This document shows, in pieces, positions 1 through 12,340 of a stretch of 64,000 nucleotides of DNA. The notes under the pieces were generated by a model that did no database searches, was not told the origin of the DNA, and saw nothing but the letters and a program-made list of their open reading frames with translations. Each line of letters starts with the position of its first letter. Position 1 is the first letter of the stretch. This DNA comes from Okapia johnstoni (Eukaryota; Chordata; Mammalia; Artiodactyla; Giraffidae), in NCBI GenBank assembly GCA_024291935.2, contig CM044311.1:25300001-25364000 (forward strand), given 5' to 3'. A program made the position numbers and the translations under genes.

Positions 1-334
1 CTGAACAAGCCTGCCTTAGTTTCTGGTATGTTATAGATACATGTTAAGTAACATCTTATTCAATGAGTAATGTTGCTTTTCTTGCATTGCCAGGCTCAAA
101 TTTTACTAAGATGTTGCCCCAAGTTTTAATGCATTAGTCAATATTTTTCCAATTCATAAAGTAGCAAATACTGAAAATTTTCTTTTCTCTAGCAGCTTCC
201 TCACCCAAGAGAAAAGAGGCGTTTGAGTGAAGGATTTAGAAGAACCCTAATATATCAACATATATGTGAATATATACATATATATGTATTTTCTAATGTA
301 GGAATTGATTAATTTTTGCTTGTTTCTAAACTAG

Positions 335-485
335 GTATTATATGTATGGTGAAAATGTTTACAAACTAAGTATTAATATCAGTAGTGACCAAAACATGGA
401 GAAGACAATTTTCCAAAAAGAAGGAAATTATGGACAAAATTGGAACTATGGACAAGTAACATTAAATGAAACAGTGGAATTTAAG
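335..485 (+). CDS. TMPRSS15: TMPRSS15 exon, MAM domain (part)
   Basis: This exon encodes part of the MAM domain, an extracellular fold in the heavy chain. The first base (g at 335) completes a codon begun upstream, probably Trp; the frame then reads YYMYGENVYKLSINISS and on to NWNYGQVTLNETVEFK. Two N-glycosylation sequons are visible (NIS, NET). The acceptor is ctaaactag ending at 334 and the donor is gtgagc at 486. It ends in phase 0, so the next exon continues with a whole codon. The frame stays open past the donor to 524, but that extension is intronic. Confidence 0.95.
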
Positions 486-1534
486 GTGAGCAAAACACTT
501 TATAGCCATGTATTTGTATTATAAAATGGTGATACAATTATAGTTTATGGTGATATGTGAAAAACAGTTTACTTTCTGGGTATAGCTAAGTCATTTTCTC
601 TACTTTTCTGATCTTCCTCTTTTTTTTTTTTTTTTATATTTGAGTGCCTCTATTTTCAATTATTCACTGACATTAAAAACCACTTACTGAGGAACAATTT
701 ACTACATGGAAGTACTACTTATAATGAGCCATAAAATTCATAGAAAACTCAAAGGATATTTCAGCTTTCTTCAGCAACTTTCTTTCACAAGCCAACCATG
801 TATTCCTATTCCACTGCCTAACTAGGTTTTCCAGCTTTTCAAGAACTCCACCTAAATGACCCCTACACTTTTCTAGGGAATCATCTTTTCCTGTTAGAAC
901 ATCTACACCCACCAGTATCCACACATGCTGCCCCATTCTGACTTAATTGCCATGTATTTCCTCTAGAGACAAGTTCTATGAGCTGTATCACTGAGAAGTC
1001 TCTGATCATTTATTTCACTTTAAGGTGAATTAATTTTTCACATAACAGCTGAATGTGTTCTCTCCCAAGGGTGTTTGCAATTAAAATATAGGATCATATA
1101 AGCTAATAGCTTGACCAAATTAACAATGTTTTAATTGGGTAATTTCAGATACAAGAGTATAAATTTCAGAAGATGTATGATTGTACAGGCATTGTCATCA
1201 GTGAAGATTCAGTGCTTTTCTGTGACTTGATAAAAAGCAGGCAATAATCAATGACTCTCATTTGTATTCCTCCCAGCTTTCTCTTTTTTTTCTTTAACTT
1301 ATCGTCTTTCTTCTGATTCTATAATTCTGTAAAGTTTTCTTTTCCACCTTCATTTTCTGACAATTCAAGGAAGGGTAAAGAAAAATGGAACATGAAGGAA
1401 CAAAAAGACGGCAGAAGCAGCAAGATAGGCATTGCAGTAACCAAATCTTGGGCAACTCATGGAGGGTCTTAAAAGTCACAAAACTGCATCCACTTTTTCA
1501 TCAGGCAGAGTGAGAGGACTGAGTTCTATAAATA

Positions 1535-1785
1535 TTTACACCTTGGCTTTGCCACTTCAGTTACAAAGTTTTGAAAAAGTTACTTTAGTCTCTTTGACAT
1601 TCAGCTTGTGTGTATCTGAAAGGAAAAGATAATTCTTACATGGAGTACTGTCTACCATGAAGCAGGTAGAATGAATGAACAAATGAGTGAATAGATGACT
1701 GTAAATTCAATTTAATTAGTGTCAGAAAGATTGAATAAGATAATGTATACAATGCACCTTGCATAGCAATTAGCACATCAGGTAT
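1535..1785 (+). repeat. Probable MIR SINE remnant
   Basis: The order of motifs matches the MIR core: gctttgccacttcag, then a run like agttacttta..ctctttgacattcag, then a segment ending in agcaattagcacatca. It is strongly diverged, as expected of an ancient mammalian element. Borders are approximate. Confidence 0.5.
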
Positions 1786-1977
1786 TCAGTTTATTTCTTT
1801 CCTTTCCCAGGCAGCAGAGGATCCAACAAAGTCCAGTCAAAAATACCCACTGTTCTTAAGAACCTAATATGTTTCATCTGAACAGTGGACCTTTCTCCCA
1901 GGTCTGTGTCCGTGTCCTCTGGTCATCACCTTCATAATACATCTCACACAAACTTCCCAGGTCAATTACGGCCAGTA

Positions 1978-2083
1978 CCAGCAGGCATTCCTCACTCCAG
2001 GGGATCTTCCCAGCCCAGGAATCTAACTCTCTTGTGTCTCCTGCGTTGGCAGATTCTTTACCACTAGAGCCACTATCTGGCTC
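1978..2083 (-). mobile_element. Bov-tA SINE, partial, antisense
   Basis: The reverse complement carries the tRNA-derived head and first part of the body: agattctttaccac, gttggcag and ctccaggggatcttccc are seen on the + strand. The distal BovA part is missing or too diverged to follow. Confidence 0.7.
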
Positions 2084-2179
2084 TGAATAACTGTATCATA
2101 TTCATTTTTTCTCTTGTTTTTTTCTTCTCTCTTTTAAATTACCTAATCAATGTGTCTTCTTTTCAGGGTTTTTTGCTCT

Positions 2180-2375
2180 AGCGGTTTCCCTGATAGCTTA
2201 GTTGGTAAAGAATCCACCTGCAATGCAGGAGACCCTGGTTCGATTCTTGGGTTGGAAAGATCCCCTGGAGAAGAGAAAGGCTACCCACTCCAGTATTCTG
2301 GCCTGGAAAATTCCATGGAGTGTATAGTCCAAGAGGTTGCAAAGAGTTGGACATGACAGAGCAACTTTCACTCTC
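2180..2375 (+). mobile_element. Bov-tA SINE, full length, sense
   Basis: It starts with a tRNA-like head (gtttccctgatagctta, box-B-like ggttcgatt) and runs through the BovA body to gagttggacatgaca. Flanking imperfect target duplications are ttcagggttttttgctct (ending 2179) and ttcagggttgtgtgctct (2376-2393). It lies about 100 bp after an antisense Bov-tA fragment. Confidence 0.88.
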
Positions 2376-2785
2376 TTCAGGGTTGTGTGCTCTCGGAAGG
2401 CAGACAGCCATCTGGATTTTTAATAATGTTGTGGAAAGAACCTAGAATAAGGTTGCTGTCCCTGCAAGATGATGTGTATATGTCACAGAGTACAATGGAG
2501 CATGACAATATCATGAAAGAAAGAGCTAGAGACATAGAGAAACTGTGACGATGTTGCCTAACACAGAAAGAAGACGCTAGCAAAAATTTAGACCACCGTG
2601 AATGCATAGTTAGGGGAGCTGGGCTCAGCTGAAGGAACTTGAAAAGCAATATTTCACTGTGTGATAACTTGTCCACATTTACTTGGACATGACAGTATTG
2701 ATTCTCCAGAGAATACTGGGACACAAGAAAAATCAATCAGAAAAGATTAAAGTGGAATCATTTTATGTACCTCTCTGAATTACAG

Positions 2786-2921
2786 GTTGCTTTCTATGGG
2801 TTTAAAAACCAGTTCCTGAGTGATATAGCATTGGATGACATTAGCCTAACATATGGGATTTGCAATGTGAGTGTCTATCCAGAACCAACTTTAGTCCCAA
2901 CTCTTCCACCAGAACTTCCCA
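2786..2921 (+). CDS. TMPRSS15: TMPRSS15 exon, end of MAM domain and linker
   Basis: It starts with a whole codon and reads VAFYGFKNQFLSDIALDD, then ISLTYGICNVSVYPEP and a proline-rich linker ending at ELP. The DIALDDIS segment followed by a Cys is the typical C-terminal strand of MAM domains. The PEPTLVPTLPPELP linker separates MAM from CUB2. One sequon (NVS) is visible. The acceptor is tgaattacag ending at 2785; the donor gtaagt starts at 2922. The last base (a) is phase 1 and joins cg of the next exon to make Thr. Confidence 0.95.
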
Positions 2922-3227
2922 GTAAGTAACCTTAACATGTGTTTTCCCTAATTAGGTTATTAGTATTTCCAGGTAGATCTCTCTCTGACTTATTTTTTTT
3001 TATCTTGCCATAGTGCTGTCTTTTCACTGAAAATCAGAAACTTTAAGATATAAGTAAAATGGAAACTAGTAAAATATTACACATTAAATATAGATCACCA
3101 ACGAAATCATGCTGTGCATCATGTTATGCTTCATGTTTATGATAATTTTAGTACATTTCATTTTCAAAAATAATTTAAGTGCTGATTGCCATTTTGTTTT
3201 CAATTTAATACAAACTAATGCTAGGTG

Positions 3228-3451
3228 TGGGGCTTCCCAAGTGGCCTTAGTGGTAAAAAAGAAATCTGCCAATGCAGGAGAAGTAAGAGACACAGATTCG
3301 ATCCCTAGTCAGAAAGATCCCCTGGAGGAGGGCATGGCAACTCACTCCAGTATTCTTGCCTGGAGAATCCCATAGAGAGAGGACCCTGGTGGGCTATAGT
3401 CCATAGAGTCAAACAGAGTCAGACATGACTGAAGCGACTTAGCATGCACAC
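3228..3451 (+). mobile_element. Bov-tA SINE, sense
   Basis: It has the head ggcttcccaagtggc, the box-B-like gattcgatccc and a complete BovA body to gaagcgacttagcatgca. It is flanked by a perfect 11-bp target duplication, aatgctaggtg, at 3217-3227 and 3452-3462. Confidence 0.9.
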
Positions 3452-5276
3452 AATGCTAGGTGCATGTATGGATTATACATAAATTTTTCAATATTGGAAA
3501 CAGTCATTCAAATTTTATAAAGATTGCATATAAAGCACTTCATAAGAAAATGTCAGCTATATCAATAACCACTATTACATGAAAGAATAATCCATATAAT
3601 ATTAATTTATAAATTAATAAATACAAAAAGCAACACATAACTATGTGCCCCTAAAATTAATAAATGAGAGACTTAAGTGGCAGAGGACTTTGGAGAAGAG
3701 AGTGTGAGCTGGAAAAGGCTTCAAGGAAGCATTAACATCAAGCAACAGCATGACACAAAAAAATTGAAACAAAAGAAGGAAAATACCAAGTGTGCCTGTA
3801 TGCGTGCATGCTCAGTCATTTCCATATAATAATATTGCCCCCAAAATTGTTTTCTTGACACCAAACTCTGGATCTAAATAACCTTTGCTTCACTGTTGTC
3901 TGGTTCTTAATATTGCATATATAGATCATCAATAAATACTGTTAGGTATAAACTGAAGCCTCTTTCTATCTTTCTCTTTCTCAGCTGTTTGTTCCTTTTG
4001 GTAACAAAAACATTTCTGCCTAACAAAACTTCAATACCAGAAATAAAGCTTGCAAATGATGGTGGGGCTAGTGATAGAGAAAATATCAATCTGAAATCAA
4101 TAAATCAAGCTTTACAACATTGTTTAAAAATAATTGTCTCACTTGATTTTGTAAAGGCGTCTCACACCCTCCTGGTCTATTATATAATTTTTTTTTATGC
4201 AAAAATATTACAATCATTAAAATCATTGCTGATTTAATATATAATTGCTATGGATACCAAATATTACCAACATCTTGCTATTTTGATACTGCAATCATGT
4301 AAAAAACAGACTGTCTTCACAATCTTTTCTGTTAGCTTGTTTCTCTATTCCTCAATAAGTTGTCAAGAAGAAAACTTTTGTAGGTGAACGTAACATAGTT
4401 TCATAGAATTGATATTTTAAAAGTAGCCAAATTTCATCACAATACAAAATAGAAAATTTGAGATAACTTTGAGATAACTTTCATCTATAAAATCATATTT
4501 ATATAACTAAAACTTTAAATTTTTTCATATTAAAACTTTATCTGTTTAATGCACAGTCCATTTAATCTATTTCAACATGAAAGAGAAAAATATAGGACCT
4601 CAATGTCAGGGAAGCATGATATACCTGCATATTTTCACCATACTGAAATTATAACGGTAGAATAACTCATATGATTTCAAAATATAAACTTTAAATTTGC
4701 CCAGAGTGTATTTGTTCCAGTTTCCAAATGGTTCACTTCAGGGCAATATTTAGCACAGCAAAAAATGTTAATTGCCATCAAATGCATTCTGAACAATTTC
4801 ATTCTAATGCCATTTGCAATTGGTTCAGTGAAATTCTTACTTGAGCAGTGCTTTTCTGGTTCCAGATCAGTGATTTGTTTAAGCAGAAACAAAAGCAAAC
4901 CATGGCTGACTGCCTAATAGTCTTTTCTTTGGCTCTTAGAGAGCATTTAAATAAGAAAATATTGCCAGTCGAGTAACTGACTAGCTAGGCCATTTTTCTC
5001 TGTTGTTTCTAGGGATTCAGGTTGTGCCTTGTTTAGGGAAATATAAGTTCAGTTTTCCAAAGTGCAAGGATTCTTCCTTTTTTTTTTTCTTTTTATTTTA
5101 ATCACTTGCTGCTACATCAGCTCTATCATTAGTGCCCTGTGACATTGGCATAGGTAATTTAAGTAGGGGGACTATATTGAGAGCACTTTAAAAAAGTAAA
5201 CATTCCATTATGCAAATATAATGCCAACTTGCAACACAATCAGAATGATTCATCACAAGTCCTTACTAAATAGTAT

Positions 5277-5519
5277 GCGTGCATACGTGCTATGTCACTT
5301 CAGTCCGGTCCCACTCTGTGCTCCTATGACTGTAGCTTGCCAGGCTCCTCTGTCTATAGGATGCTCCTCTGTCTATGGGTTCTCCAGGCAACAATACTAG
5401 AGTAGATTGCCATTTCCTTCTCCAGGGGATTTTCCCTAACCCAGGGATGGAACCCGCATCTTTTGTGTCCCCTGCCTTAGCAGGCGGGTTCTTTACCACC
5501 AGTGCCACCTGGGAAGGCC
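5277..5519 (-). mobile_element. Bov-tA SINE, antisense
   Basis: The reverse complement is a complete Bov-tA: gccttcccaggtggcactgg head at 5519 down to the cactc..ggactgaagtgac tail. A perfect 12-bp target duplication, actaaatagtat, is at 5265-5276 and 5520-5531. A local duplication of ctctgtctat lies at about 5350-5375. Confidence 0.9.
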
Positions 5520-7974
5520 ACTAAATAGTATAGATACATACAAAAGGAAATTTACATTTTAGCCCCTGACTTATTTCTGGACTGTTAAAACTAATTAAAA
5601 AAAAAAAAAGAAGAAGCAGCAGCAGCTAGTTTTAACTATTGTAAAACAGTTAAACAGTTTTTGCTAGTTTTGCTCTATTTGGACATTATTAGGCCATTTT
5701 CCATTTCCAAAGACAAAATAAAAGTTAATTTGGAAAGTTTCATGGGCTTGATATTATACTTAGAGCTAAATAATCTTTGACTCCTGTTATTCATGTAGAA
5801 TGAATTAGTACCTATTCAATTATTTTATAATTGGTGGTCATGTAGAGCTGCTTGCCTTTTATATCATTAGTATGATTCAATATTCAAACTCAGCAAATTC
5901 CAAATTAATTGCACTCATATGCTCCTATATCAGTGTGTTTTTCGACTATTCTATTGTTTTATTCTTTTACCTTCAAAACAGCCTATTTATTAAATCTATT
6001 ATTGGCTAGATTGCTATTAATTATAAATAAAATGAAAGTCATTGGGAATAAAAATTGACCTTTATTGCCACAAATATAATAAAAATATTTATATCATGAC
6101 TGGTCACTATAACTTGTGAATGGAAATAAAAATTTTGACAAACTGAACCTCAGATTTTCTTTTTATATAGCAACCTAATCTTTTAAAATGTTGTCTGTAA
6201 TATTGTAGGACTTATGCATTACTATGACTATAAGAAAATTCCTACTTTTGAAAATTAGCCCCTTTGAACATATTCAAATATCAGTGTGAGTAGTATTTCT
6301 TAAACAGCACCTATTATTTCCCTCACATAAAAGTAGCAATCAGAAGCCTACTTTTATCACCCTTATTTCTTGCTTGAAATATCTCGTCAAAAATAACGTT
6401 AATTCGAACCCTTTTATTGTAAGTGAAGGCCTGACTCTCCTTCTAACCACCATACAGTAAATGCCTCCACATTGACACATATCTCATTTATGTCCTCAAG
6501 GAAAATACCTATCCCTGACAACCACTTTGCAAAATACTACATATTATTTACATATTGCGTGCAGTGAAGATCCCTACTGGCATAAGAAGAACTTAATCAG
6601 AAAACAAATCTTCGAGAGAACAGCTCCAAGAAAAAGAAAAATGGGAGAGTTTAACAACCGTAACTGAATGGTGTTCCCCATATCAAGAAGCTATTTGACT
6701 CTCATTCTCTGGGTGGAGATGGCTTATTAAATGACATAGCAGGACCGTGATCTCCAGAATTACATTTCATGAGTCTTTGGCTCCTCCATTAAGAAACACA
6801 TGCTACATCTCTGCTACAGCAACACTACCATTAAAATCAACTGTGTCATCATGTCTAGAATGGCTGAAAGTGCTTTTACCAATTTCTTACAGTCATTTAT
6901 AAACCGGGAGTAACTGATACCCATCTTACAAAGCCAATGAACAGAGATACTTACTGATCAGTTATATGATATAAAATTATATTTGAAATGTATTTCAAAA
7001 AGTATTTCTTAAGTATTTTATTATTTTAAAAGTACTTTAAAGTGTTGAGTTTTCCAAGATTACTATTCAGAAAAGTGCTAAGTCAACTGCCTGCCCTGAC
7101 AGACTTAACGATACACTTAACAACACTTTAGTTCTGATCGTGTGTTTAAGTCCTATGTACTCATCTACATATAATGTACTCTCAAGTGTTCAGAGAGGTG
7201 AACAAATAATGCATTCTCCAAAATTTTGACTATTTACTGTATGAGGAGTATACAATTTAGAAATTTTCCTGTTCCTTGAAGAGAAAATGAGAATGATGTT
7301 TAAACAACAGCATCCCTAGTCGCCACACTGTGTATGGCTGAACTTATAAAGTAGGAAAAGCTGACTTCTCCACCCCCTCTGCCTCCCCCACTATTCTTTC
7401 TTCAATCTGCAGTGTTACTTTTGTCCTTGTAGTTACATTCTCCTTTCCCATCAATTTCCTAGATGATTGAAGGAAGAATTTCAAGGCACTTAGAATTACA
7501 GAAAATTAGAGGCATTGTATGTGGGGAAGAGTTGAGGGTTTGTAGTGGATCCCTTTTCAGGAATCTTTGCAAGACAAAGAGTCACACAATCAAGGAGAAG
7601 ATTTGCCTCCAAGGGACAGCTGCCTGGGAGCTTGATGTTTCTTCAGCCTTTCCCAGTGGAGAAACTGCCCTAGTTCTGAATTACCACTTTCTTTGGTTCC
7701 AATGTCTTCTTCAGTACCTTATATACTCGGCTTTCTTCCTTTTAGATCTGTCCAACACTGACTTTACTTTTTAGAGATCTCATCCACCTTCCCCTCTGTC
7801 ACCTACCCATCCTTGTCACCTACCCATCAAGTATGTATCACCTACCCACCAAGTGCCATTTACTGAGATGCAGTCTAAACCCTGCCTATGGCTTGGACCA
7901 GGTGGTTAAAATGATCCATTGAATCAACCCAATAGGAGACAGTGACATACTGTGAGATGAGCTTGAGGTTAACT

Positions 7975-8110
7975 GAGTTGAAGCCTTGACACTAACTGAA
8001 TGTGCAAAGCATTAACAAGTAATGGAATACCTCTAAAGTCTGGATTGCCCATTTAAAACTGAAATAGTCATAGTAATTACCTATTTCACAGAGGTGCATT
8101 AAAAATCAGT
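7975..8110 (+). repeat. Possible MIR SINE fragment
   Basis: A run resembling the MIR order is seen: ccttgacactaactg, then aatacctctaaagtctgg, then aattacctatttcaca. It is diverged, and the identity and borders are tentative. Confidence 0.4.
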
Positions 8111-8710
8111 ACTGAATGTGCCAAGCATTTTTTCACAAATTATTTCTGATTTTTACAACAACCTTGAAAATCTCTAATATATAGCTAGTTTATATATGAG
8201 AAGACCCAGTCTCAAAAAGATGAAAAACTGACTCAGAGAAACAGTTTTACTCCACCAGCTACAACACATCTCCTTTTGCACACCATGTTCTCTCTCCAGA
8301 TGAGACAATGTGCATGGACATTTTGAAAACAGTGAGTTTTTAGAAAGATTTTATTATTCCTGCTGAACTCATTTGTTTCTGGATAAGCCAGTCCCAGGAG
8401 TTCGTATAAGTTAGACCAAGTCCTATCACCTTACAGAACAGGATATATTGGCAATGATACTAGTTTGAGCCACAGTAACTATCTCTGTCCCATTGTGCAT
8501 ATCACAAAACCCAAATCAAAGAACATTATTACCTATAAGCTTGGAAAATGCATATAAATTGGAAGGATCCACATAAATAAGGCAGATGACATGTGGAAGA
8601 GGGATTAAACAAGAGAGTCTGATAGAAGGCACTGCTGTAGATGTAGAGACATTTAATTTTCTCTTCTCCAATCTGATTTCTATGTTATTGGGAGTAAGTA
8701 TACCATTATC

Positions 8711-9040
8711 AGGCTCCCCTGGTTGCTCAGCTGGTAAAGAATCTGCCTGCAATGCAGGAGACTCCAATTGGATTCCTGGGTCAGGAAGATCTACTGTAGA
8801 AGGGATGGGCTACCCACTCCGGTATTCTTCCTCTTCACTGGTGGCTCAGACAGTAAAGAATCTGCCTGCAATGTGGAAGACCTAGGTTCAATCCCTGGGT
8901 TGGGAATAGCCCCTGGAGGTGGTCACAGCAACCCACACCAGTATTCTTGCCTGAAGAATCCCCATGAACAGAGGAGCCTGGCAAGCTGCGGTACATGGGG
9001 TTGCAAAGAGTCGGACATGACTGAGTGACGAAGCACACAC
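8711..9040 (+). mobile_element. Dimeric Bov-tA SINE, sense
   Basis: Two tRNA-derived heads follow each other: one from about 8716 (ctcccctggttgctcagctg) and one from about 8833 (tcactggtggctcagacag). The first unit breaks off after ccactccggtattc and the second runs to the full BovA end with gagtcggacatgactgagtg. Partial direct repeats (cattatca) flank it. Confidence 0.85.
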
Positions 9041-9923
9041 AGCCATATCATTATCATCTGCTTTAATAATAGGAAAATATATACTTATCTTGATTCTCTA
9101 TATTCTTCTATTTAGGTTACTTTTATTCTTTTGATCTTAAATATAATACGATATTAAAAAGTAAGAACTGGAATACTTAAAGTAGCTGAGGAATTTTTAC
9201 ATTACTTTAGAATGTTCTTCTAATAAGCAAGATAAATAAATATGAAGTAGGCTACGAATTTCAAAAAGTTAGTTTACCTACTTGAAGCATCATACTCTTA
9301 ACTGGAAGATTGGTGCTATGATATTTCTTATAAATTTGTGTTTAGTTCAGTCCCAACTTCACTCCTAGACAATCTAGGGTAACTATTTAGAAAGCAGCAA
9401 TTTTGTTTGTCTCCCTTTCTTGACCATCAAATACCTCAATACAGTATACAGAATGGTGAAGCTTCTCTACTAAAGAAAAGTAGGAAAAAAAGAAGAAAAA
9501 ACAAGAAGTGATAGGATTAGTTATTTACTAGTCCTTCTCATAAGAGAGAGGCATATACTGGATCTGTTCCATTATAAAGATCCATCTATTTTTTCTAAAG
9601 CAAGGAGCTGATGCTTTATTTCATGAAAACTACCTATAAAAGATGCTTGTCAAAATTGTTTCCTTGCCCAGATAATTTTGGAAAATGCAGAACACTATTA
9701 TGCCTTCTTGGGGAATCACAAAGAGCATAAAAATATATAAGGGTTTGAGAAATTCTTCAGTAAAGAGACCTGTTAGCCTATATTTTCCCTTACACAAGCT
9801 CTAAAATGTATCTGCCAAAACCAGTATTTCAAGAAATAAAATTGGAAATTTGCTGGCATATAGTATTACCACTCTGAAATAAATATTATGTTACTAATGA
9901 CTTCTCATTGCTTTCCTTTTCAG

Positions 9924-10013
9924 CGGACTGTGGAGGACCTCATGAACTGTGGGAGCCAAATACAACATTCACATCTATAAACTTCCCAAACAACTACCCT
10001 AATCAGGCTTTCT
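9924..10013 (+). CDS. TMPRSS15: TMPRSS15 exon, CUB domain 2, first part
   Basis: The split first codon (a|cg) gives Thr; the frame then reads DCGGPHELWEPNTTF and INFPNNYPNQAF. DCGG near the start and NFPNNYP with a following Cys are the hallmarks of CUB domains. One sequon (NTT) is visible. The acceptor is cttttcag ending at 9923, the donor gtgagt starts at 10014. The last base t is phase 1 and makes Cys with gt of the next exon. Confidence 0.95.
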
Positions 10014-10232
10014 GTGAGTCATTTCTTTTCCAGATCATGGAAAGCAAATGTATATATCAAAGTTAGATTCTCCCCTTGACACAGCAAACTAGATTATAAA
10101 TTTGCTATATCTGGATACAACTACTACATCTATGAGATCACTTAATATAATGAGAAGAATAACAATGATTAATTGCTAACTTTTTTAGCATTTATTTTAT
10201 GCCAGTCACTGCACTAGTGCTTAATATAACTT

Positions 10233-10340
10233 ATTTTAGTCAGTTCTTACAATAATTCTTTAAAACAGGTGATATTATGATAATTCATTTTAGTCAGTTC
10301 TTACAATAATTCTTTAAAACAGGTGATATTATGATAATTC
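10233..10340 (+). repeat. Perfect 54-bp tandem duplication
   Basis: The unit at 10233-10286 (begins attttagtcagttc, ends atgataattc) is repeated base for base at 10287-10340. It sits in a diverged MIR- or L2-like context (tgccagtcactgcac just upstream), so the duplication is far younger than its surroundings. Confidence 0.93.
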
Positions 10341-10499
10341 TCCTATTTAAAACTTTAAAAAAATAAGTAAAAGAGGTAGTTGCCTTATTCCAGATAGCAG
10401 TCTCCTTGATTATGCATATATTGTTTATCTTGTGTATAACAAGTTTGAATTCCATAGTATAAGATCAGTGGAAAGTACATAAAGCAAAGAGCCAGTTGT

Positions 10500-10990
10500 G
10501 ACACCCACAGCTTTTTTTTCCAATGTTAGATACTATTTATTTATACATACTTTAACAAATGCAAAAGGTGAACAAAATTATTCTATTTACTCAGATATTA
10601 CCATTTCTGTTACTTTTCCTTCTTTCTTGGCATTCCAGGGTCCCCTCTGCTATCATTTTTTTTTCCTTGTGAACTTCCTTTAACATTTCTTTTAAAGCAG
10701 GTCTATTGGCAATGAATTCTCTTAGTTTCCTTTCTTCTGAAAATGGTTTTATTTTCTTTTCATTGTTGAAGGATACATTTGCTGATTAAAGGATTCTGGG
10801 TTGATAGTTTTCTGTTTTGTTTTCAAAGCACTTTATAAATAGTGGTTCACTATTTCTGGCCTCCACAATTTCTTTTTTTTTTCTTAATTTATTATCCTTT
10901 TGATTTTGTATTGGAATATAGCCAATTAGCAATGTTGTGATAGTTTCAGGTAGACAGCAAAGGGACTCATCCATATATATACATATCTTT
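10500..10990 (-). mobile_element. L1 3' region remnants, antisense
   Basis: From about 10600 to 10862 the + strand has tttaacatttctttt, gcaggtctattggcaatg and ctgggttgatagtttt, which follow the order of the 3' part of old mammalian L1 elements in antisense. From 10869 to 10990 comes a separate younger ruminant-type L1 3' end (tatagccaattagcaatgtt, gtagacagcaaagggactca), also antisense. They are probably two insertions. Confidence 0.72.
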
Positions 10991-11046
10991 GATAACTACA
11001 GATTAAAGAGAACAAAGCAGGCAGTGGTTAGAATCCCAATATAAAG

Positions 11047-11262
11047 TGAAAGTATTGGTCGCTCAGTCATGTCTGACTCTTTGAAACCGCATGGACTATA
11101 TAGCCCCACCAGACTCCTCTGCCGATGGAATTCTCCGAGAATACTGGAGTGGGTTGCCATTCCCTTCTCCAGGGGATCTTCCCCACCCAGGGATCAAGCC
11201 CAGGCCTCCAGGCCTCCTGCATTTAAGGCAGATTCTTTACCACCTGAGCCACCAGGGAAGCA
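11047..11262 (-). mobile_element. Bov-tA SINE, antisense
   Basis: The + strand runs from tggtcgctcagtcatgtctg to gagccaccagggaagca, a full Bov-tA in reverse. A 14-bp target duplication, atcccaatataaag, is at 11033-11046 and 11273-11286; a partial extra copy (tcccaatac) lies at 11264-11272. Confidence 0.9.
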
Positions 11263-12282
11263 GTCCCAATACATCCCAATATAAAGGATGAACTAATATG
11301 AAGGATATTAAAAAATTCTAAGTCTAGAGAGAAGAGGCTTGTATGATAAAACCAGACAAAGCTTATATCTAGGTCATTAGTCCTAAATAAAGAAGCTCAT
11401 TAGACCTGCACAGAGACTGTTTGTGTTAAAGATGAAGATTCCATGGCCCATCCTCCAAAGATTCCACACTAGTATTTTGAGAAACAGACATGTTCTTCTC
11501 CTGCCTTCCGTGGCCTCTGATAGCACCACCAACCTAAATGGAAAATTCTACCAGTGAAAAAAATACCCCAATGACAGTGAAAAATGCATTATTAGAAAAT
11601 GTCAATGTTTCTTCCTTCGAATGATCCAGAGATCATATCATTTTGATAAGATAATAGAGTCACTGTTATAGGGAGATATCTGATTAAAAAAATAAACAGC
11701 CATTAATCTAATTTGACTTGTATGGGGAACCAGAGATTATCATCTCTACTTAGCATAGAAAATATCTTTTAAACATTGGTACAAAGTAATAATGTAAAAA
11801 TATGATTTGTACATCATCATTTGTACAAAGTAATGATATAAAAGTATCCAAAGATAAGTGGAACATTAGAAGAACAATTTGGAGACATTTATTAAATTTA
11901 TTAACTTATTCAAGAAATCTTTTTTGAGTGCTTCATTTGTTAGGTACTGAAGTAAGTAAAGAAACAAACAATTCAGTCTAGATAAGGATTCAGATAAGTT
12001 GTCAGGCATCACACAGTGTCTAAGGTCCTGTTTGCAATAAGGGCAAAGACAGGAGGCTGTGCAGGAACCTAAGAAGTATTTAACATGCACAAGTTCATAA
12101 GGAGAAGACCTTGATTTTTTTCTTGAATCTTCAAGCAAAATTAAGTAATGATAAGAAATGAAAATGAAATGTGGAGTTATTTCACACCATGTTAAGCAGT
12201 TTGAATCTTATTCTGAGAGCACTGAGGAGACTTTCAATGGCTTACAGGAAAATAGTGATAAAATTAAGTTTGCATTTTGTAT

Positions 12283-12340
12283 TGCAATCCATGGGGTTGC
12301 ATAGAGTTGGACACAACATAATGACTGAACAACAACAAAT
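12283..12340 (+). mobile_element. BovA tail fragment, sense
   Basis: Only the distal part of a BovA-type element is seen: aatccatggggttgcataga, then gttggacacaacat and a (caa) tail. Confidence 0.7.

Larger units (their letters stand above)
486..2785 (+). other. TMPRSS15: TMPRSS15 intron (MAM/MAM), 2.3 kb
   Basis: Phase-0 intron. It holds a 16-base T run at 620-635, a probable MIR-type ancient SINE (about 1535-1785), a partial antisense Bov-tA (1978-2083) and a full sense Bov-tA (2180-2375). I see nothing recognisable in 640-1530 or 2395-2785. Confidence 0.85.
2922..9923 (+). other. TMPRSS15: TMPRSS15 intron (MAM/CUB2), 7.0 kb
   Basis: Phase-1 intron. Recognised contents are a sense Bov-tA (3228-3451), an antisense Bov-tA (5277-5519), a probable MIR fragment (about 7975-8110) and a dimeric sense Bov-tA (8711-9040). 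The stretches 3465-5260, 5535-7970, 8120-8700 and 9060-9920 are AT-rich intronic DNA in which I recognise nothing. Confidence 0.85.

Noticed and set aside
2150..2411. Open frames of 68 and 77 codons on both strands
   Set aside because: They fall in a Bov-tA SINE. Peptides such as SACNAGDPGSIPG or WVAIPFSRGSS recur at every copy in the window.
11866..12138. 90-codon antisense frame with several Cys
   Set aside because: It has no zinc-finger spacing or other pattern and no support from context.
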